Shown in pieces: positions 9,307 to 19,676 of a stretch of 64,000 nt of DNA; position 1 is the stretch's first letter, and every line of letters starts with the position of its first letter. The translations under genes and the position numbers were made by a program. Origin of the DNA: Crocinitomicaceae bacterium (lineage in GTDB: Bacteria; Bacteroidota; Bacteroidia; Flavobacteriales_D; Sanyastnellaceae); the NCBI GenBank assembly GCA_002690915.1, contig NZGF01000064.1, forward strand, positions 38,287-102,286. The letters run 5' to 3'. The notes under the pieces were generated by a model, which saw nothing but the letters and a program-made list of their open reading frames with translations, was not told the origin of the DNA and did not search any database.

Positions 9307-10929
9307 CTATTGCTTAATCACTTGTTTTTGCGGTTCCAAATTTGCATCGGATTGCATCAAATCGAAAACCCGGAAGTTTCCCGCATGTGTTATTTGCTCG
9401 GATAGCCAACGACTCTCCTTGTGGGCCTCGTACCAATCAGGATCATTGCACATCAGATAGGATGCTCCTTTGCCAAAATAAAAAGCCAAACGCTCTTCCC
9501 CTTGAAAGCCATCATCGTAGAGGTTTGTGAACCCCTTCTGGTCCATCAAACTCAACGAAATATTCGGACTCGGATCGGTCACCGAGAGGACAAGATCATT
9601 GCGTTCAATTCCCAACGATCGCAGGATATCGGTCCATTCGGCCACATTTCCGTAACGCCTTTCCTGATCCCAGTGGAACCATTCCCAAATCGCACGCTCA
9701 CGTGAAGGCACTAATTGTTCATACAGCCACCCCCCAGTTAGCCGGTGCTTCATTCGCGTTCGCAAACCAGCGTCTGCCAGCTGTAACGACATGGTTGCAA
9801 CAAACAATACCCATGCTATTCGTTTAACCCTCTGGCTCGTCGTCTTCCAACTCGTAACAACCCATGCTGCAGCAATGGGAATACCCACCTGCAACTCAAC
9901 CAAGTAATAATCGTGAACGTTTAAGTTCTCAAACCAAAAGGCAATGTAAACGACCGATGCCAATCCGACGGCTCCCGCAGAAGCGGCAATCCATCGATTA
10001 TTTCGATCCGGCTTGGAAACCGCACGCACAGCCGAAACGACAAGCACCACGGCAGCCAACAGCAGAACATACTTGTGGTACCAATTGGGCAGAACGTCCT
10101 CGCAAAATGCACGCCAGGTAATTTCCAACGACTCTGCCTCCCAAAGGGGCCTCAAGGTTGTAAGGAAATAAACGCTCTCATTTTGACCATTGAGCCATTT
10201 GGTCCAAACCACCCAGACCACCCCAATGACAACAGGAACACCCAAGGCCATTGTCCAGCGAATCCAGTGCTTCGTGCCAAAGACAGCCATTGCAGGGGGA
10301 ATCAAGCCGAGGGCCATAGTGGGACGGAATAGCATCGCCATGGAAAAAGCCAGCACCATCAGAAGTTGCGGCATGCGTTCGGTGCACTCGGTTCGCCACC
10401 ATTTGAACGCCTCCCACCAGCCGGCATAAACCAATCCCAATCCCGCAGCATTAACCATATAATTCGGCCCATAGAAAGCAATTAGCCCAGAACTCATGGT
10501 AAACCATGTGACGGCCATTGCACTTTTGAGCGATAGGAATTGATGCAGGCTCCGGAACAAACACCAACATCCAAGGAGTAGAAGCGTTAAATGGGTCCAC
10601 CGAAGTGTCCAAGGTTGAACACCGATGGCCTTCCACAATTTTCCATTGACGAAATACGAAAGTGGAAATTCGCCAACGGCCTCGCCGCCTCCCGTGCCAT
10701 GCTGAAAATGCATCGCAGGTTGGAACAGGCCGCGTGGCTCCATTGCGTAGTTTAGAGCCATCGAATAGGCATCGCATTGGCGCCACTGGTGCATTCCGTA
10801 GGGCGATTTACCACCAATTTCACCCAAATCATACACGGCGAAAACCATGACAAGAACCCCAAGCCAAAAGACAATTTTAACCTTGAAATCCAAGTGGATT
10901 ATTGAAGAATTTGCAGCCTGTTCGCTCAT
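9307..10929 (-). CDS. Multi-pass membrane protein, GT39/ArnT-like glycosyltransferase
   Basis: 540 aa, many TM segments, N-terminal GGKSPYGMHQWRQCDAYSMA loop typical of GT39-like proteins. Confidence 0.65.
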   Translation of the reverse strand: MSEQAANSSIIHLDFKVKIVFWLGVLVMVFAVYDLGEIGGKSPYGMHQWRQCDAYSMALNYAMEPRGLFQPAMHFQHGTGGGEAVGEFPLSYFVNGKLWKAIGVQPWTLRWTHLTLLLLGCWCLFRSLHQFLSLKSAMAVTWFTMSSGLIAFYGPNYMVNAAGLGLVYAGWWEAFKWWRTECTERMPQLLMVLAFSMAMLFRPTMALGLIPPAMAVFGTKHWIRWTMALGVPVVIGVVWVVWTKWLNGQNESVYFLTTLRPLWEAESLEITWRAFCEDVLPNWYHKYVLLLAAVVLVVSAVRAVSKPDRNNRWIAASAGAVGLASVVYIAFWFENLNVHDYYLVELQVGIPIAAAWVVTSWKTTSQRVKRIAWVLFVATMSLQLADAGLRTRMKHRLTGGWLYEQLVPSRERAIWEWFHWDQERRYGNVAEWTDILRSLGIERNDLVLSVTDPSPNISLSLMDQKGFTNLYDDGFQGEERLAFYFGKGASYLMCNDPDWYEAHKESRWLSEQITHAGNFRVFDLMQSDANLEPQKQVIKQ

Positions 10930-11022
10930 TTTGATGAGGTGAAATTAAACCTAACGCTCAGAACTCGATTTGCTCGAATTGAAATTCCATCCCTTTCTTT
11001 GCGTTCGATTCCAGAAAATCAC

Positions 11023-13338
11023 ATGTCGAAAAATCTAGTCATCGTCGAGTCCCCTGCTAAGGCCAAAACCATTGAAGGTTACCTGGGCAAGGACTTCGTA
11101 GTTAAGAGCAGTTACGGACACATCCGGGACCTTCCCAAAGGCAGTGAGAGCGTCGATGTGGACCAAGGATTTGAGCCAAAATACGTCGTGGCTGATGACA
11201 AAAAACAGCTGGTCAAGGAACTGAAGCAGGCAGCTTCAAAAGCCGAGGTGGTCTGGCTCGCAACGGATGAGGACCGCGAAGGAGAGGCCATTTCTTGGCA
11301 TCTCTACGAAACGTTGAAGCTGAAGCCAGAATGCACCAAGCGAATTGTGTTTTCGGAGATTACCAAGTCTGCCATCCTCAATTCAATTAAAAACCCTAGA
11401 ACGGTCGACGTAAACTTGGTAAATGCCCAACAAGCGCGCCGCATTCTAGATCGATTGGTGGGCTTCGACTTGAGCCCTGTATTGTGGAAAAAGGTGAAGC
11501 CTGGACTCAGTGCAGGCCGAGTCCAGAGCGTAGCCGTGCGCATCATCGTCGAGCGAGAGCGTGACATCGCTGGCTTCAAACCTGAAGCTGACTTTCGTGT
11601 TGTCGGCGAATTCACGGTAGATGGGCTTTCTATCAAAGCTCCGTTGAACCGCCGGTTCAAAAATGAAGCGGAAGCCAAAGCCTTCTTGACCGATTGCATT
11701 GGGGCCGAGTATACAGTCAAATCACTCGTCACTAAGCCCACGAAACGCAAGCCAACCGCACCTTTCACTACGTCCACTCTGCAGCAGGAGGCCTCGCGAA
11801 AGCTAGGCTTCTCGGTGTCGCGCACAATGCGTGTCGCGCAAGGCCTGTACGAAAGCGGTTTGATTACGTACATGCGAACGGACAGTACCACCTTAAGCGA
11901 TCTGGCCCTCAAACAAGCCCAAGCAGTAATTACGGAAGAGTATGGAGACAAATACTCCAATCCGAAACAGTACACGGGAAAGAAGGCGAAAGGAGCTCAG
12001 GAAGCACACGAAGCCATTCGCCCTTCGGAAATGGGACGCAAATCCATGACCGGCGAACGAGACCAACAGCGCCTCTATGACCTCATTTGGAAACGAACCA
12101 TTTCGTCTCAAATGGCGGAAGCGGAATTGGAAAACACCACCGCTACCATCGCCGTTTCCTCACGGGAAGAAAAATTCGCTGCCAAGGGCCAAGTCATAAC
12201 CTTTGATGGTTTCCTTAAAGTTTATCTTGAAGGCAAGGACGACGAGGGAGACGACAAAGAGCAAGAGGGCCGATTGCCGGCCATGAAAGAAGGGCAAGCC
12301 TTGCCTTGTAACAGTATTGTTGCCACCGAACGGTTCTCAAAACACGCACCACGGTATACGGAAGCTAGCTTGGTCAAGCGCTTGGAGGAGTTGGGAATTG
12401 GACGACCATCAACCTACGCGCCCACTATTTCGACGGTTCAGAAGCGCGGCTACGTCGAAAAAGGTGACCGCGACGGTACGCCCCGAAATTTTCGCATATT
12501 ATCCTTGAACAACGGGGACATCATCGCAAAGACCGAAACCGAAAACACAGGCGTAGAGCGCTCAAAGCTCTTTCCCACTGACATCGGTATGGTCGTAAAT
12601 GACTTCTTGATCCAACATTTTGACAAAATCATGGACTTCAACTTCACGGCGGCAGTGGAGGAAAAGTTCGACGTCATCGCGCAAGGTCAAATGGACTGGC
12701 GAACGATGCTACAAGATTTCTACCTCGGCTTCAAAAAGAACGTCGACAACACACAGGAAAACGCAGAGCGTGCGTCGGGCGAGCGCATCTTGGGCGAGCA
12801 CCCCGAGAGTGGAAAAACCATCTTAGTCCGCATCGGCCGCTACGGACCGCTAGCCCAGATTGGTGACCCGGATGACGAAAAGAAAGAATTCGCTTCGCTA
12901 CTGAAAACCCAGAGCTTGGAAACCATAACCCTTGAGGAAGCCTTGGACTTGTTCAAGCTGCCCCGGCGACTGGGCGAGCACGAAGGCAAGGTGATCACGG
13001 CAGCGATTGGTCGATTCGGACCTTACGTTCGGTATGACGGAACATTCGTATCCCTGAAAGCTGCTGACGGTGATGATCCCTATACCGTCACTTTAGAGAG
13101 AGCGCTTGAATTGATTGTCGCCAAAAAAGCGGCCGACGCTAAAGCGCTAATTAAGGTCTTTGATGAAGACGAAAACGTTCGCATCCTAGAAGGCCGCTAC
13201 GGACCGTATATCAAAGCTGGAAAGAAAAACGTAACCATTCCGAAGAAGGAAGACCCCGGTTCGATTACGTGGGAACGAGCCCAGGAGTTGATCGAAGAAG
13301 CGGCAAAGCGCCCGAAGGGACGCCGTAAAAAGAGCTAA
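11023..13338 (+). CDS. topA: DNA topoisomerase I
   Basis: MSKNLVIVESPAKAKTIEGYLGKDF, ATDEDREGEAISWHL, GLITYMRTDST, C-terminal repeats; start at 11023. Confidence 0.97.
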   Translation: MSKNLVIVESPAKAKTIEGYLGKDFVVKSSYGHIRDLPKGSESVDVDQGFEPKYVVADDKKQLVKELKQAASKAEVVWLATDEDREGEAISWHLYETLKLKPECTKRIVFSEITKSAILNSIKNPRTVDVNLVNAQQARRILDRLVGFDLSPVLWKKVKPGLSAGRVQSVAVRIIVERERDIAGFKPEADFRVVGEFTVDGLSIKAPLNRRFKNEAEAKAFLTDCIGAEYTVKSLVTKPTKRKPTAPFTTSTLQQEASRKLGFSVSRTMRVAQGLYESGLITYMRTDSTTLSDLALKQAQAVITEEYGDKYSNPKQYTGKKAKGAQEAHEAIRPSEMGRKSMTGERDQQRLYDLIWKRTISSQMAEAELENTTATIAVSSREEKFAAKGQVITFDGFLKVYLEGKDDEGDDKEQEGRLPAMKEGQALPCNSIVATERFSKHAPRYTEASLVKRLEELGIGRPSTYAPTISTVQKRGYVEKGDRDGTPRNFRILSLNNGDIIAKTETENTGVERSKLFPTDIGMVVNDFLIQHFDKIMDFNFTAAVEEKFDVIAQGQMDWRTMLQDFYLGFKKNVDNTQENAERASGERILGEHPESGKTILVRIGRYGPLAQIGDPDDEKKEFASLLKTQSLETITLEEALDLFKLPRRLGEHEGKVITAAIGRFGPYVRYDGTFVSLKAADGDDPYTVTLERALELIVAKKAADAKALIKVFDEDENVRILEGRYGPYIKAGKKNVTIPKKEDPGSITWERAQELIEEAAKRPKGRRKKS

Positions 13339-13347
13339 GCAGAATAT

Positions 13348-13379
13348 CACCGATTCGGTGTCAGCAACCTTTCAGGTTG
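13348..13379. repeat. Two adjacent perfect small hairpins after topA
   Basis: CACCG-ATT-CGGTG (13348-13360) and CAACCT-TTC-AGGTTG (13365-13379); no T tract. Confidence 0.5.
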
Positions 13380-13418
13380 TTAGCACTTCTACCGCTGTAA
13401 TCCGCGAAATTGCCTCCC

Positions 13419-14579
13419 ATGTTGGATGGTATTTACGACCTGTTTGAATCGGTAACCACCCCGCATTACAGCAATGCGGAAGGTTCCCAGCGCATAGCCG
13501 AGCGCATAGATGTTCACCAATTTGATCACCGACCGGAATTGGAAGGGGCCCGCGTAGCACTTTTCGGGGTGATGGATGGCCGAAAGAGCGGTGACAACGA
13601 AGGGTGCAGTGAAGGTCCGGCTCGAATTCGGGAAGTATTGTACCGTCTTACTCCTCACGCGCACTGGCAGACAACCATTGACCTCGGAGATCTGCGACCG
13701 GGAGTTACTGAGGCCGATACTTCTGCTGCAGTGCAATCCGTCGTTGCAGAATTGACCCAGCAGGGTGTCATCCCAATCGTACTCGGAGGCGGGCAAGACC
13801 TGACCACATCACTATACCTCGCTTTGCAGCCGTTTGGTAAACCGGTGCAGTTGGTTACCCTTGATTCTCGACTTGATTTCGGTGCCGACCCCGACCAAGG
13901 GACCTCGCGAAATTTCATGAATGACATCATTCTGCACGAGCCAAACTACCTGTTCAACTATACCAATGTTGGTCACCAAGGCTACCTAACCGATCCCGAC
14001 ACACTTGAATTAATTGACAAAATGCAGTTCGAGAGCATCCGACTCGGCGAGATCAATCGAAATCCTGCATTGATGGAACCGGTATTTCGCGATGCCGACC
14101 TAATTTCAATCGACACCTCAGTCATTCAAGGATCCGACCATATTGCACATGCGGATGCCGGACCCAATGGCATTGATGCCCGGACGATGTGCCAATTAGC
14201 ACGGTACGCTGGAATGAGCGATCAGATGAAAGCCATTGGAATCTTCGAACACAATCCTGACCTCGACAACCGCAATCTAGGAGCCCAACTCATCGGACAG
14301 GTTGTCTGGCATATACTCGATGGTATCTATGCGCAGAAAGCCGACTACCCCAAGTGCGGTTTAAACGAGTATGCGCGCTACGTTGTGGATTTGAGCGACG
14401 TGGAACAAGCCGTGGTTTTTTACAAATCAAGTAAGAGCGACCGATGGTGGATGGAGGTTCCATTCCCCGGCAAAAAAACCGGGGCTCACATCGTCGGATG
14501 TGCCTATGAGGATTACCTCGAAGCCAGCTCAGGAAAGATGCCCGACCGGTGGTGGAAGACCCTGCAAAAACTGAACTAA
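13419..14579 (+). CDS. Arginase/formimidoylglutamase superfamily protein with degenerate metal-binding motifs
   Basis: Superfamily architecture (IPIVLGGGQDLT, VTLDSRLDFG, ISIDTSVIQGSD, GIFEHNPDLD); canonical GGDH, DAHxD and SxDxD are altered. Confidence 0.75.
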   Translation: MLDGIYDLFESVTTPHYSNAEGSQRIAERIDVHQFDHRPELEGARVALFGVMDGRKSGDNEGCSEGPARIREVLYRLTPHAHWQTTIDLGDLRPGVTEADTSAAVQSVVAELTQQGVIPIVLGGGQDLTTSLYLALQPFGKPVQLVTLDSRLDFGADPDQGTSRNFMNDIILHEPNYLFNYTNVGHQGYLTDPDTLELIDKMQFESIRLGEINRNPALMEPVFRDADLISIDTSVIQGSDHIAHADAGPNGIDARTMCQLARYAGMSDQMKAIGIFEHNPDLDNRNLGAQLIGQVVWHILDGIYAQKADYPKCGLNEYARYVVDLSDVEQAVVFYKSSKSDRWWMEVPFPGKKTGAHIVGCAYEDYLEASSGKMPDRWWKTLQKLN

Positions 14580-14699
14580 AACGGGACGTTGAAGCACAGA
14601 TTTCCAAAACGATAATTCACAAGTTTTAGAATTTCTCTATATTAGCGTTCTTGGGTATTCTACCTCAAGAAACAACCTGCTGTAAATCAACTAGTTAAC

Positions 14700-15659
14700 A
14701 TGACTCGACTTCTACTCTTCGCGAGTGCTTGTTTCTTCGCATGGAGCACACTGACTGCTCAGCAAGACCCACAGTTCACCCAGTGGTACATGGAGCCTGC
14801 GTCGTTCAACCCGGCAGTTGCAGGAAATAGCGATCTGACATGCGTTTCAGGTACCTATCGCAATCAATGGGAAGGGTTGGATCGTGACCCCAACACCTCA
14901 ATGCTCACAGCGCACACGTTCGTGGACCCGCTGAAAGGAGGTGTGTTGCTCTCGGTTTACCAAGATGCTCTAGGCCAAGAAGAAAATTTCATGGCGCGTT
15001 TGGGCTATGCATACCACCTCGAACCGCTGTCCAACGGAGCAATCGTAAGTTTAGGACTTTCCGCCACCATGTTTCAAAAGAAATTAGGAAACGAGTGGAT
15101 TGCCATTGACGACTACACGCAAGACGCAGCTATCCCCAACGACGCTAGCTCATCCAGCACCATTGACCTCGACTTTGGCGTTTTTATTCGCAAGCCCGGC
15201 TCCTTCTACGCAGGACTGTCGGCCACGCATCTGCTCGAGCAAGAATTGACTGATTTGAGCATTCAACCCCGCCGTCACATCTATGCCATGGGTGGATATA
15301 CCCATCCATTGGACGGTGATTACTTGCTTTTGCGCACGAATGTTCTCGCAAAAACGGACCTCGCAGCCACCATTGCCGACATTAACGTAAACGTGTTATG
15401 GAACCAAATGGTCTGGGGCGGTCTCAGCTGGCGTCCTGGCGATGCAATCGCTCCGACAGTTGGTTTTGAATACGCCATGGATTCCAGTGATCGCACCAGC
15501 ACATCGCAGCAGATATTCCGATTGGGCTACAGCTACGACGCGACAACATCTGAACTAAGTAACTACTCCTCGGGTTCTCATGAAGTATTCTTGAGCTACT
15601 GCTTCAAGTTCGAATCCATCCCAGTCACGAACCGCTATGCCAACCCACGATTCCTTTAA
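14700..15659 (+). CDS. PorP/SprF family type IX secretion outer-membrane protein
   Basis: QQDPQFTQWYMEPASFNPAVAGNSDLTCVSGTYRNQWEGL; directly upstream of gldKLMN. Confidence 0.9.
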   Translation: MTRLLLFASACFFAWSTLTAQQDPQFTQWYMEPASFNPAVAGNSDLTCVSGTYRNQWEGLDRDPNTSMLTAHTFVDPLKGGVLLSVYQDALGQEENFMARLGYAYHLEPLSNGAIVSLGLSATMFQKKLGNEWIAIDDYTQDAAIPNDASSSSTIDLDFGVFIRKPGSFYAGLSATHLLEQELTDLSIQPRRHIYAMGGYTHPLDGDYLLLRTNVLAKTDLAATIADINVNVLWNQMVWGGLSWRPGDAIAPTVGFEYAMDSSDRTSTSQQIFRLGYSYDATTSELSNYSSGSHEVFLSYCFKFESIPVTNRYANPRFL

Positions 15660-15731
15660 AGGAATACGAAATAGCAACAAATTGGAGTTAGTACTCGTAT
15701 ATCCTATTTCAAGGATTAGCCTGCAAGCAAT

Positions 15732-17096
15732 ATGAAAAACATCCTTCTCATCCTCATCACGGCTGCTGCGTTATTCAGCTGCACAGCCGGACCCCAAGGC
15801 GAATTGGTCGGAGTTTACCCCCGTGAACAGTGGATTCAAGTGAATCCCTACGGCATGAACTACATCCATCTTGGTTCCTACACCATGGGCCCGAGTGACC
15901 AAGATGTGCCTTTCGCCATGAATACACGATCGAAGACGGTTACCATGCCAGCTTTTTATATCGACGTTCATGAAATTTCGAACAATGAGTACCGACAGTT
16001 TTGTCAGTGGGTTCGAGACTCCTTGTACCGCAACACCTTAGCAGAAGACGACAACGAAGATTACTTCTTCGCAGAAACCGAAACAGGTATCGAACTGGAC
16101 CGCTTCGTCGACAAAGGGTACATTCTTAACTGGGAAACACCGATCAACTGGGAAGACGAAGACATTTTCGATTTACTCTATGACGAGTACTTTTTACAGG
16201 GCTCTGACCAGTACTACAACCGCCGTCAATACGACACACGGAAATTAAATTACCGCTATTGGTGGTTGAACTTTGATGCTGCTGCGAACAAAGAAAGTAG
16301 AGACTCAGAATTCGGCGAGACAAACAGCTTGAACCAGTTGCATTCGGTCCGTGGCCACAGCGATCGTTCTCAGTTTGTCGTGGAGGAGACCATTAACGTT
16401 TACCCCGACACCCTCGTTTGGGTACGGGACTTCACCTATGGATTCAATGAACCATTGGCAGATTACTTCTGGCATCCCGCTTACGACAATTACCCGGTGG
16501 TGGGGGTTACCTGGAGCCAAGCCAAAGCATTTAATGCCTGGAGAACACAGCTTATGAATAATTGGCGCAACAGCAACGGCCAGTCAGATGTGCAGCGTTT
16601 CCGCTTACCAACAGAGGCTGAATGGGAATACTCGGCACGTGGAGGCCTTGAACTCAGCCCCTTCCCATGGGGTGGTCCTTACATGCGAAATGCCCAAGGT
16701 TGCCCATTGGCGAACTTCAAGCCCATGCGCGGTGACTACGTTGAAGATGGAGGGGCTTACACGGTCGACATTTCAAGCTACAGTCCCAATGACTACGGCC
16801 TGTACAACATGGCCGGTAATGTAGCCGAATGGACGAGCACCGCTTACGACGAGACAGTTTACGAGTTCTCCCACGAACTCAGTCCGGAGTACAGTTACCA
16901 CGCTAGGGTGACAGACCCCCCCGCACTGCACCGAAAGGTGACCCGCGGCGGCTCCTGGAAAGACATCGGATACTATTGCCAGACAGGTACGCGTTCTTTC
17001 GAGTACAGGGACACAAGCAAAGCATACATAGGCTTTCGGAGCGTGATGTCGTACATGGGACGCGGAAAGAGCGGTGACCCAGAAGAGTGGAATTAA
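15732..17096 (+). CDS. gldK: T9SS/gliding lipoprotein GldK (SUMF1-like)
   Basis: Lipobox LFSC, GSYTMGPSDQDV, RLPTEAEWEYSARGG, GNVAEWTSTAYDE, RGGSWKD; followed by gldLMN. Confidence 0.95.
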   Translation: MKNILLILITAAALFSCTAGPQGELVGVYPREQWIQVNPYGMNYIHLGSYTMGPSDQDVPFAMNTRSKTVTMPAFYIDVHEISNNEYRQFCQWVRDSLYRNTLAEDDNEDYFFAETETGIELDRFVDKGYILNWETPINWEDEDIFDLLYDEYFLQGSDQYYNRRQYDTRKLNYRYWWLNFDAAANKESRDSEFGETNSLNQLHSVRGHSDRSQFVVEETINVYPDTLVWVRDFTYGFNEPLADYFWHPAYDNYPVVGVTWSQAKAFNAWRTQLMNNWRNSNGQSDVQRFRLPTEAEWEYSARGGLELSPFPWGGPYMRNAQGCPLANFKPMRGDYVEDGGAYTVDISSYSPNDYGLYNMAGNVAEWTSTAYDETVYEFSHELSPEYSYHARVTDPPALHRKVTRGGSWKDIGYYCQTGTRSFEYRDTSKAYIGFRSVMSYMGRGKSGDPEEWN

Positions 17097-17166
17097 TTCG
17101 GAACCGGTGACTCAGCACCGCTTCGAACAGCGAGAAAAATAAATTGAAACCAAAAGCAAGCAAAAA

Positions 17167-17913
17167 ATGAAACCAGGAAGTAAAGGCTGGAAAAACTTGA
17201 TGGCCAAAATGTACGGTATTGGCGCGGCCATCGTAATTATCGGTGCAATGTTCAAAATAAACCACTATCCCGGTGCTTCTGAGATGCTTGTGGTTGGGCT
17301 TTCTACCGAGGCCATAATTTTCTTCTTTTCTGCATTTGAACCGCCACATGAAGATCCAGACTGGTCGCTTGTTTATCCAGAATTGGCCACCCCTGCGGAC
17401 GGCCCAAAGCCGCCCACTCGACAGCTCGATGACATGTTAGCCAAAGCCAACATAGACGAGGAACTCATCAATAATTTGGGTGATGGAATGCGCCACTTGG
17501 GAGAGCAGGCCTCCAAAATGGGCAAAGCTGCAGACGTAGGAGCAGCAGCGCAGAACTACTCTGAATCTTTAGAAGAAGCGACGAACCAGGTACAGGCATT
17601 ATCAGGAACGTACACGCAAGTAAGCGAATCACTAAACGGTTTGAAAGACGCTAGTGAAATGGGCGAGTCGGTAGGTGCCGCCATGCAGCAAATGAGCAAT
17701 AACCTTGGCTCTTTGAACGAAATGTACGCCGGTCAATTGAAGCAACTCGAAGTAAACAGCCAGCTCTACAGTAGCATGGGCGAACTCGTTCAAAACTTGA
17801 GCGAATCCGTAGAAGACACCAAAGCATACAAAGAAAACATTGCTGATCTCGCCAAGAATCTGTCTTCATTGAATACGGTTTACGCGAACATGCTTAACGC
17901 CATGGGCAAATAA
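17167..17913 (+). CDS. gldL: T9SS/gliding protein GldL
   Basis: Two N-terminal TM segments (KMYGIGAAIVIIGAMFKINHYPGASEMLVVGLSTEAIIFFFSAFEPPHEDPDWSLVYPEL) and a coiled-coil C-terminus. Confidence 0.97.
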   Translation: MKPGSKGWKNLMAKMYGIGAAIVIIGAMFKINHYPGASEMLVVGLSTEAIIFFFSAFEPPHEDPDWSLVYPELATPADGPKPPTRQLDDMLAKANIDEELINNLGDGMRHLGEQASKMGKAADVGAAAQNYSESLEEATNQVQALSGTYTQVSESLNGLKDASEMGESVGAAMQQMSNNLGSLNEMYAGQLKQLEVNSQLYSSMGELVQNLSESVEDTKAYKENIADLAKNLSSLNTVYANMLNAMGK

Positions 17914-17947
17914 GCCCCATAGTTTTATCCGATTGAACAGATAAATC

Positions 17948-19663
17948 ATGGCAGGAGCTAAAGAAACACCCAGGCAGAAGATGATCGGGATGATGTACCT
18001 CGTTCTGACGGCGCTTCTGGCACTGAACATTTCGAAGGAGGTCCTCAATGGTTTCGTAAAGGTTGAAAATAGCCTGCGCACCACGCAAGGCACGTTGAAT
18101 GCAAAAGTCAACGAAACCAAAACGGAACTAGAGACCAAATACCTTCAAAACCAAGAAAAGGTCAAGCCTTTTTATGACAAAGCCACACAGGTTAATGAGA
18201 CTTCGTCAGGTTTGATTTCGCACATAACTGAAATGAAAGCGCGCATTATGGCAGCTTCTTCAAGCGATTATGACGATGCGGGCGAACTGGCAATAGGAAA
18301 ATACATCGGCAAGGACGAGAATGGAATGGATACGGTATTGAATTTGGCTTTGATTCCCATCAAGGACGAATATCAAAACTTGACCACTTTTGTCGGAATG
18401 GCCGAACCAAACGAACCGCTCGATGGACCATGGACAGCCGCAGAACTAAAGCAAAAGCTAGAATCTTTTCGTGAGGAGTTGAAAAATACAAGCGTTGTCG
18501 ACAACCAGGGAGTTCGAAGAGAATTGCCGAGATACCTTCAAGAGCAAATTGACGAAACTTTCGCGTTTCCAACGGAAATCCAAGACGGTGAAGAAGTGAG
18601 CTGGGAACATGCCAACTTCTACCACGTGCCACTTGCAGCAGTCATGCCACTGATGACAAAAATGACCTTGGATATCCAAGACATCCAAGACGACATCTTG
18701 TCTTGGCTGCTAGGCTCTGTAGACGCTAAATCCTACAAGTTCACCAACCTGATGCCGCTGGTCGTACCGGAAAGCAATTACATCCTTCGGGGCGATTCTT
18801 TCCGAGCCGATGTGTTGCTTGCTGCATTTGACGGCACGAACCCACCTGACATTTATGTGGACTCAAAACAGTGGAACGAGCGTGATTCGTCATTGCTCGA
18901 ATACGCCAACATCGATGCATTGCCAATTGGCAGCGATGGATTGGGTAAGCTGCGAATTTCAACCCGAGGCAAGTCATTGGGCGAATCGAACTACAAGGGT
19001 CTGATTCGTTTCCAGGGGCCCGACGGAAACATTCAAGATTTCCCGTACTACACGCCGAAATTTACGGTCGCAGAGCCAGCTTTGGTGGTATCACCAACCA
19101 AGATGAATGTCTTCTACCGTGGTCTTCCCAATCCCGTTGAAGTATCTGTGCCCGGTGTTCCCGGCGACAAAATCGAAGTGCGTATCTCAGGCAACCACCG
19201 TTTGAAAAAAGAGTCCGATGGTACCTTCACCATCACACCAGGCAGCGATAAAAAGGCAGATATTACCGTATCCGCTGAATTGCCTGACGGCTCCAAGAAA
19301 AGTCTACCAGCACGAGAGTTTCGTGTTAAGCGCATTCCAGATCCAGTACCATTCTTCGTTGGAAAGACACCATCAGATCGTTCAATCTCCAAGCAGACAT
19401 TGGTTGGAGCGGACGGCATTGGCGCGCAAATGGTGAACTTCGACTTCGACGTTCGCGTCGTTGTGAAAAGTTTCAGCGTCTCGGTCAGCCGGGATGGAAC
19501 CTTAGTCGAAAAGAAGTCAAATAACAACCGACTGACCCCGGATATGAAGCAGCTATTCAACCGGGTATCTCGTGGCAACGTTGTCTACTTCGAGGACATC
19601 ATTGTAGGCATGCCCGACGGCACAGAGCGTCAGGTCGCAGCCATGAAGCTAAAAGTCAACTAA
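17948..19663 (+). CDS. gldM: T9SS/gliding protein GldM
   Basis: MAGAKETPRQKMIGMMYLVLTALLALNISKEVLNGFVKVENSL. Confidence 0.97.
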   Translation: MAGAKETPRQKMIGMMYLVLTALLALNISKEVLNGFVKVENSLRTTQGTLNAKVNETKTELETKYLQNQEKVKPFYDKATQVNETSSGLISHITEMKARIMAASSSDYDDAGELAIGKYIGKDENGMDTVLNLALIPIKDEYQNLTTFVGMAEPNEPLDGPWTAAELKQKLESFREELKNTSVVDNQGVRRELPRYLQEQIDETFAFPTEIQDGEEVSWEHANFYHVPLAAVMPLMTKMTLDIQDIQDDILSWLLGSVDAKSYKFTNLMPLVVPESNYILRGDSFRADVLLAAFDGTNPPDIYVDSKQWNERDSSLLEYANIDALPIGSDGLGKLRISTRGKSLGESNYKGLIRFQGPDGNIQDFPYYTPKFTVAEPALVVSPTKMNVFYRGLPNPVEVSVPGVPGDKIEVRISGNHRLKKESDGTFTITPGSDKKADITVSAELPDGSKKSLPAREFRVKRIPDPVPFFVGKTPSDRSISKQTLVGADGIGAQMVNFDFDVRVVVKSFSVSVSRDGTLVEKKSNNNRLTPDMKQLFNRVSRGNVVYFEDIIVGMPDGTERQVAAMKLKVN

Positions 19664-19676
19664 CCATCTCAGTCCC

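Noticed and set aside
11304-11975. 223-aa minus-strand ORF antisense to topA
   Set aside because: Composition is that of a codon shadow; fully inside a confidently identified gene and shows no recognisable domain
15660-15731. Promoter upstream of gldK
   Set aside because: No convincing TTG/TAnnTTTG pair; more likely co-transcribed with porP
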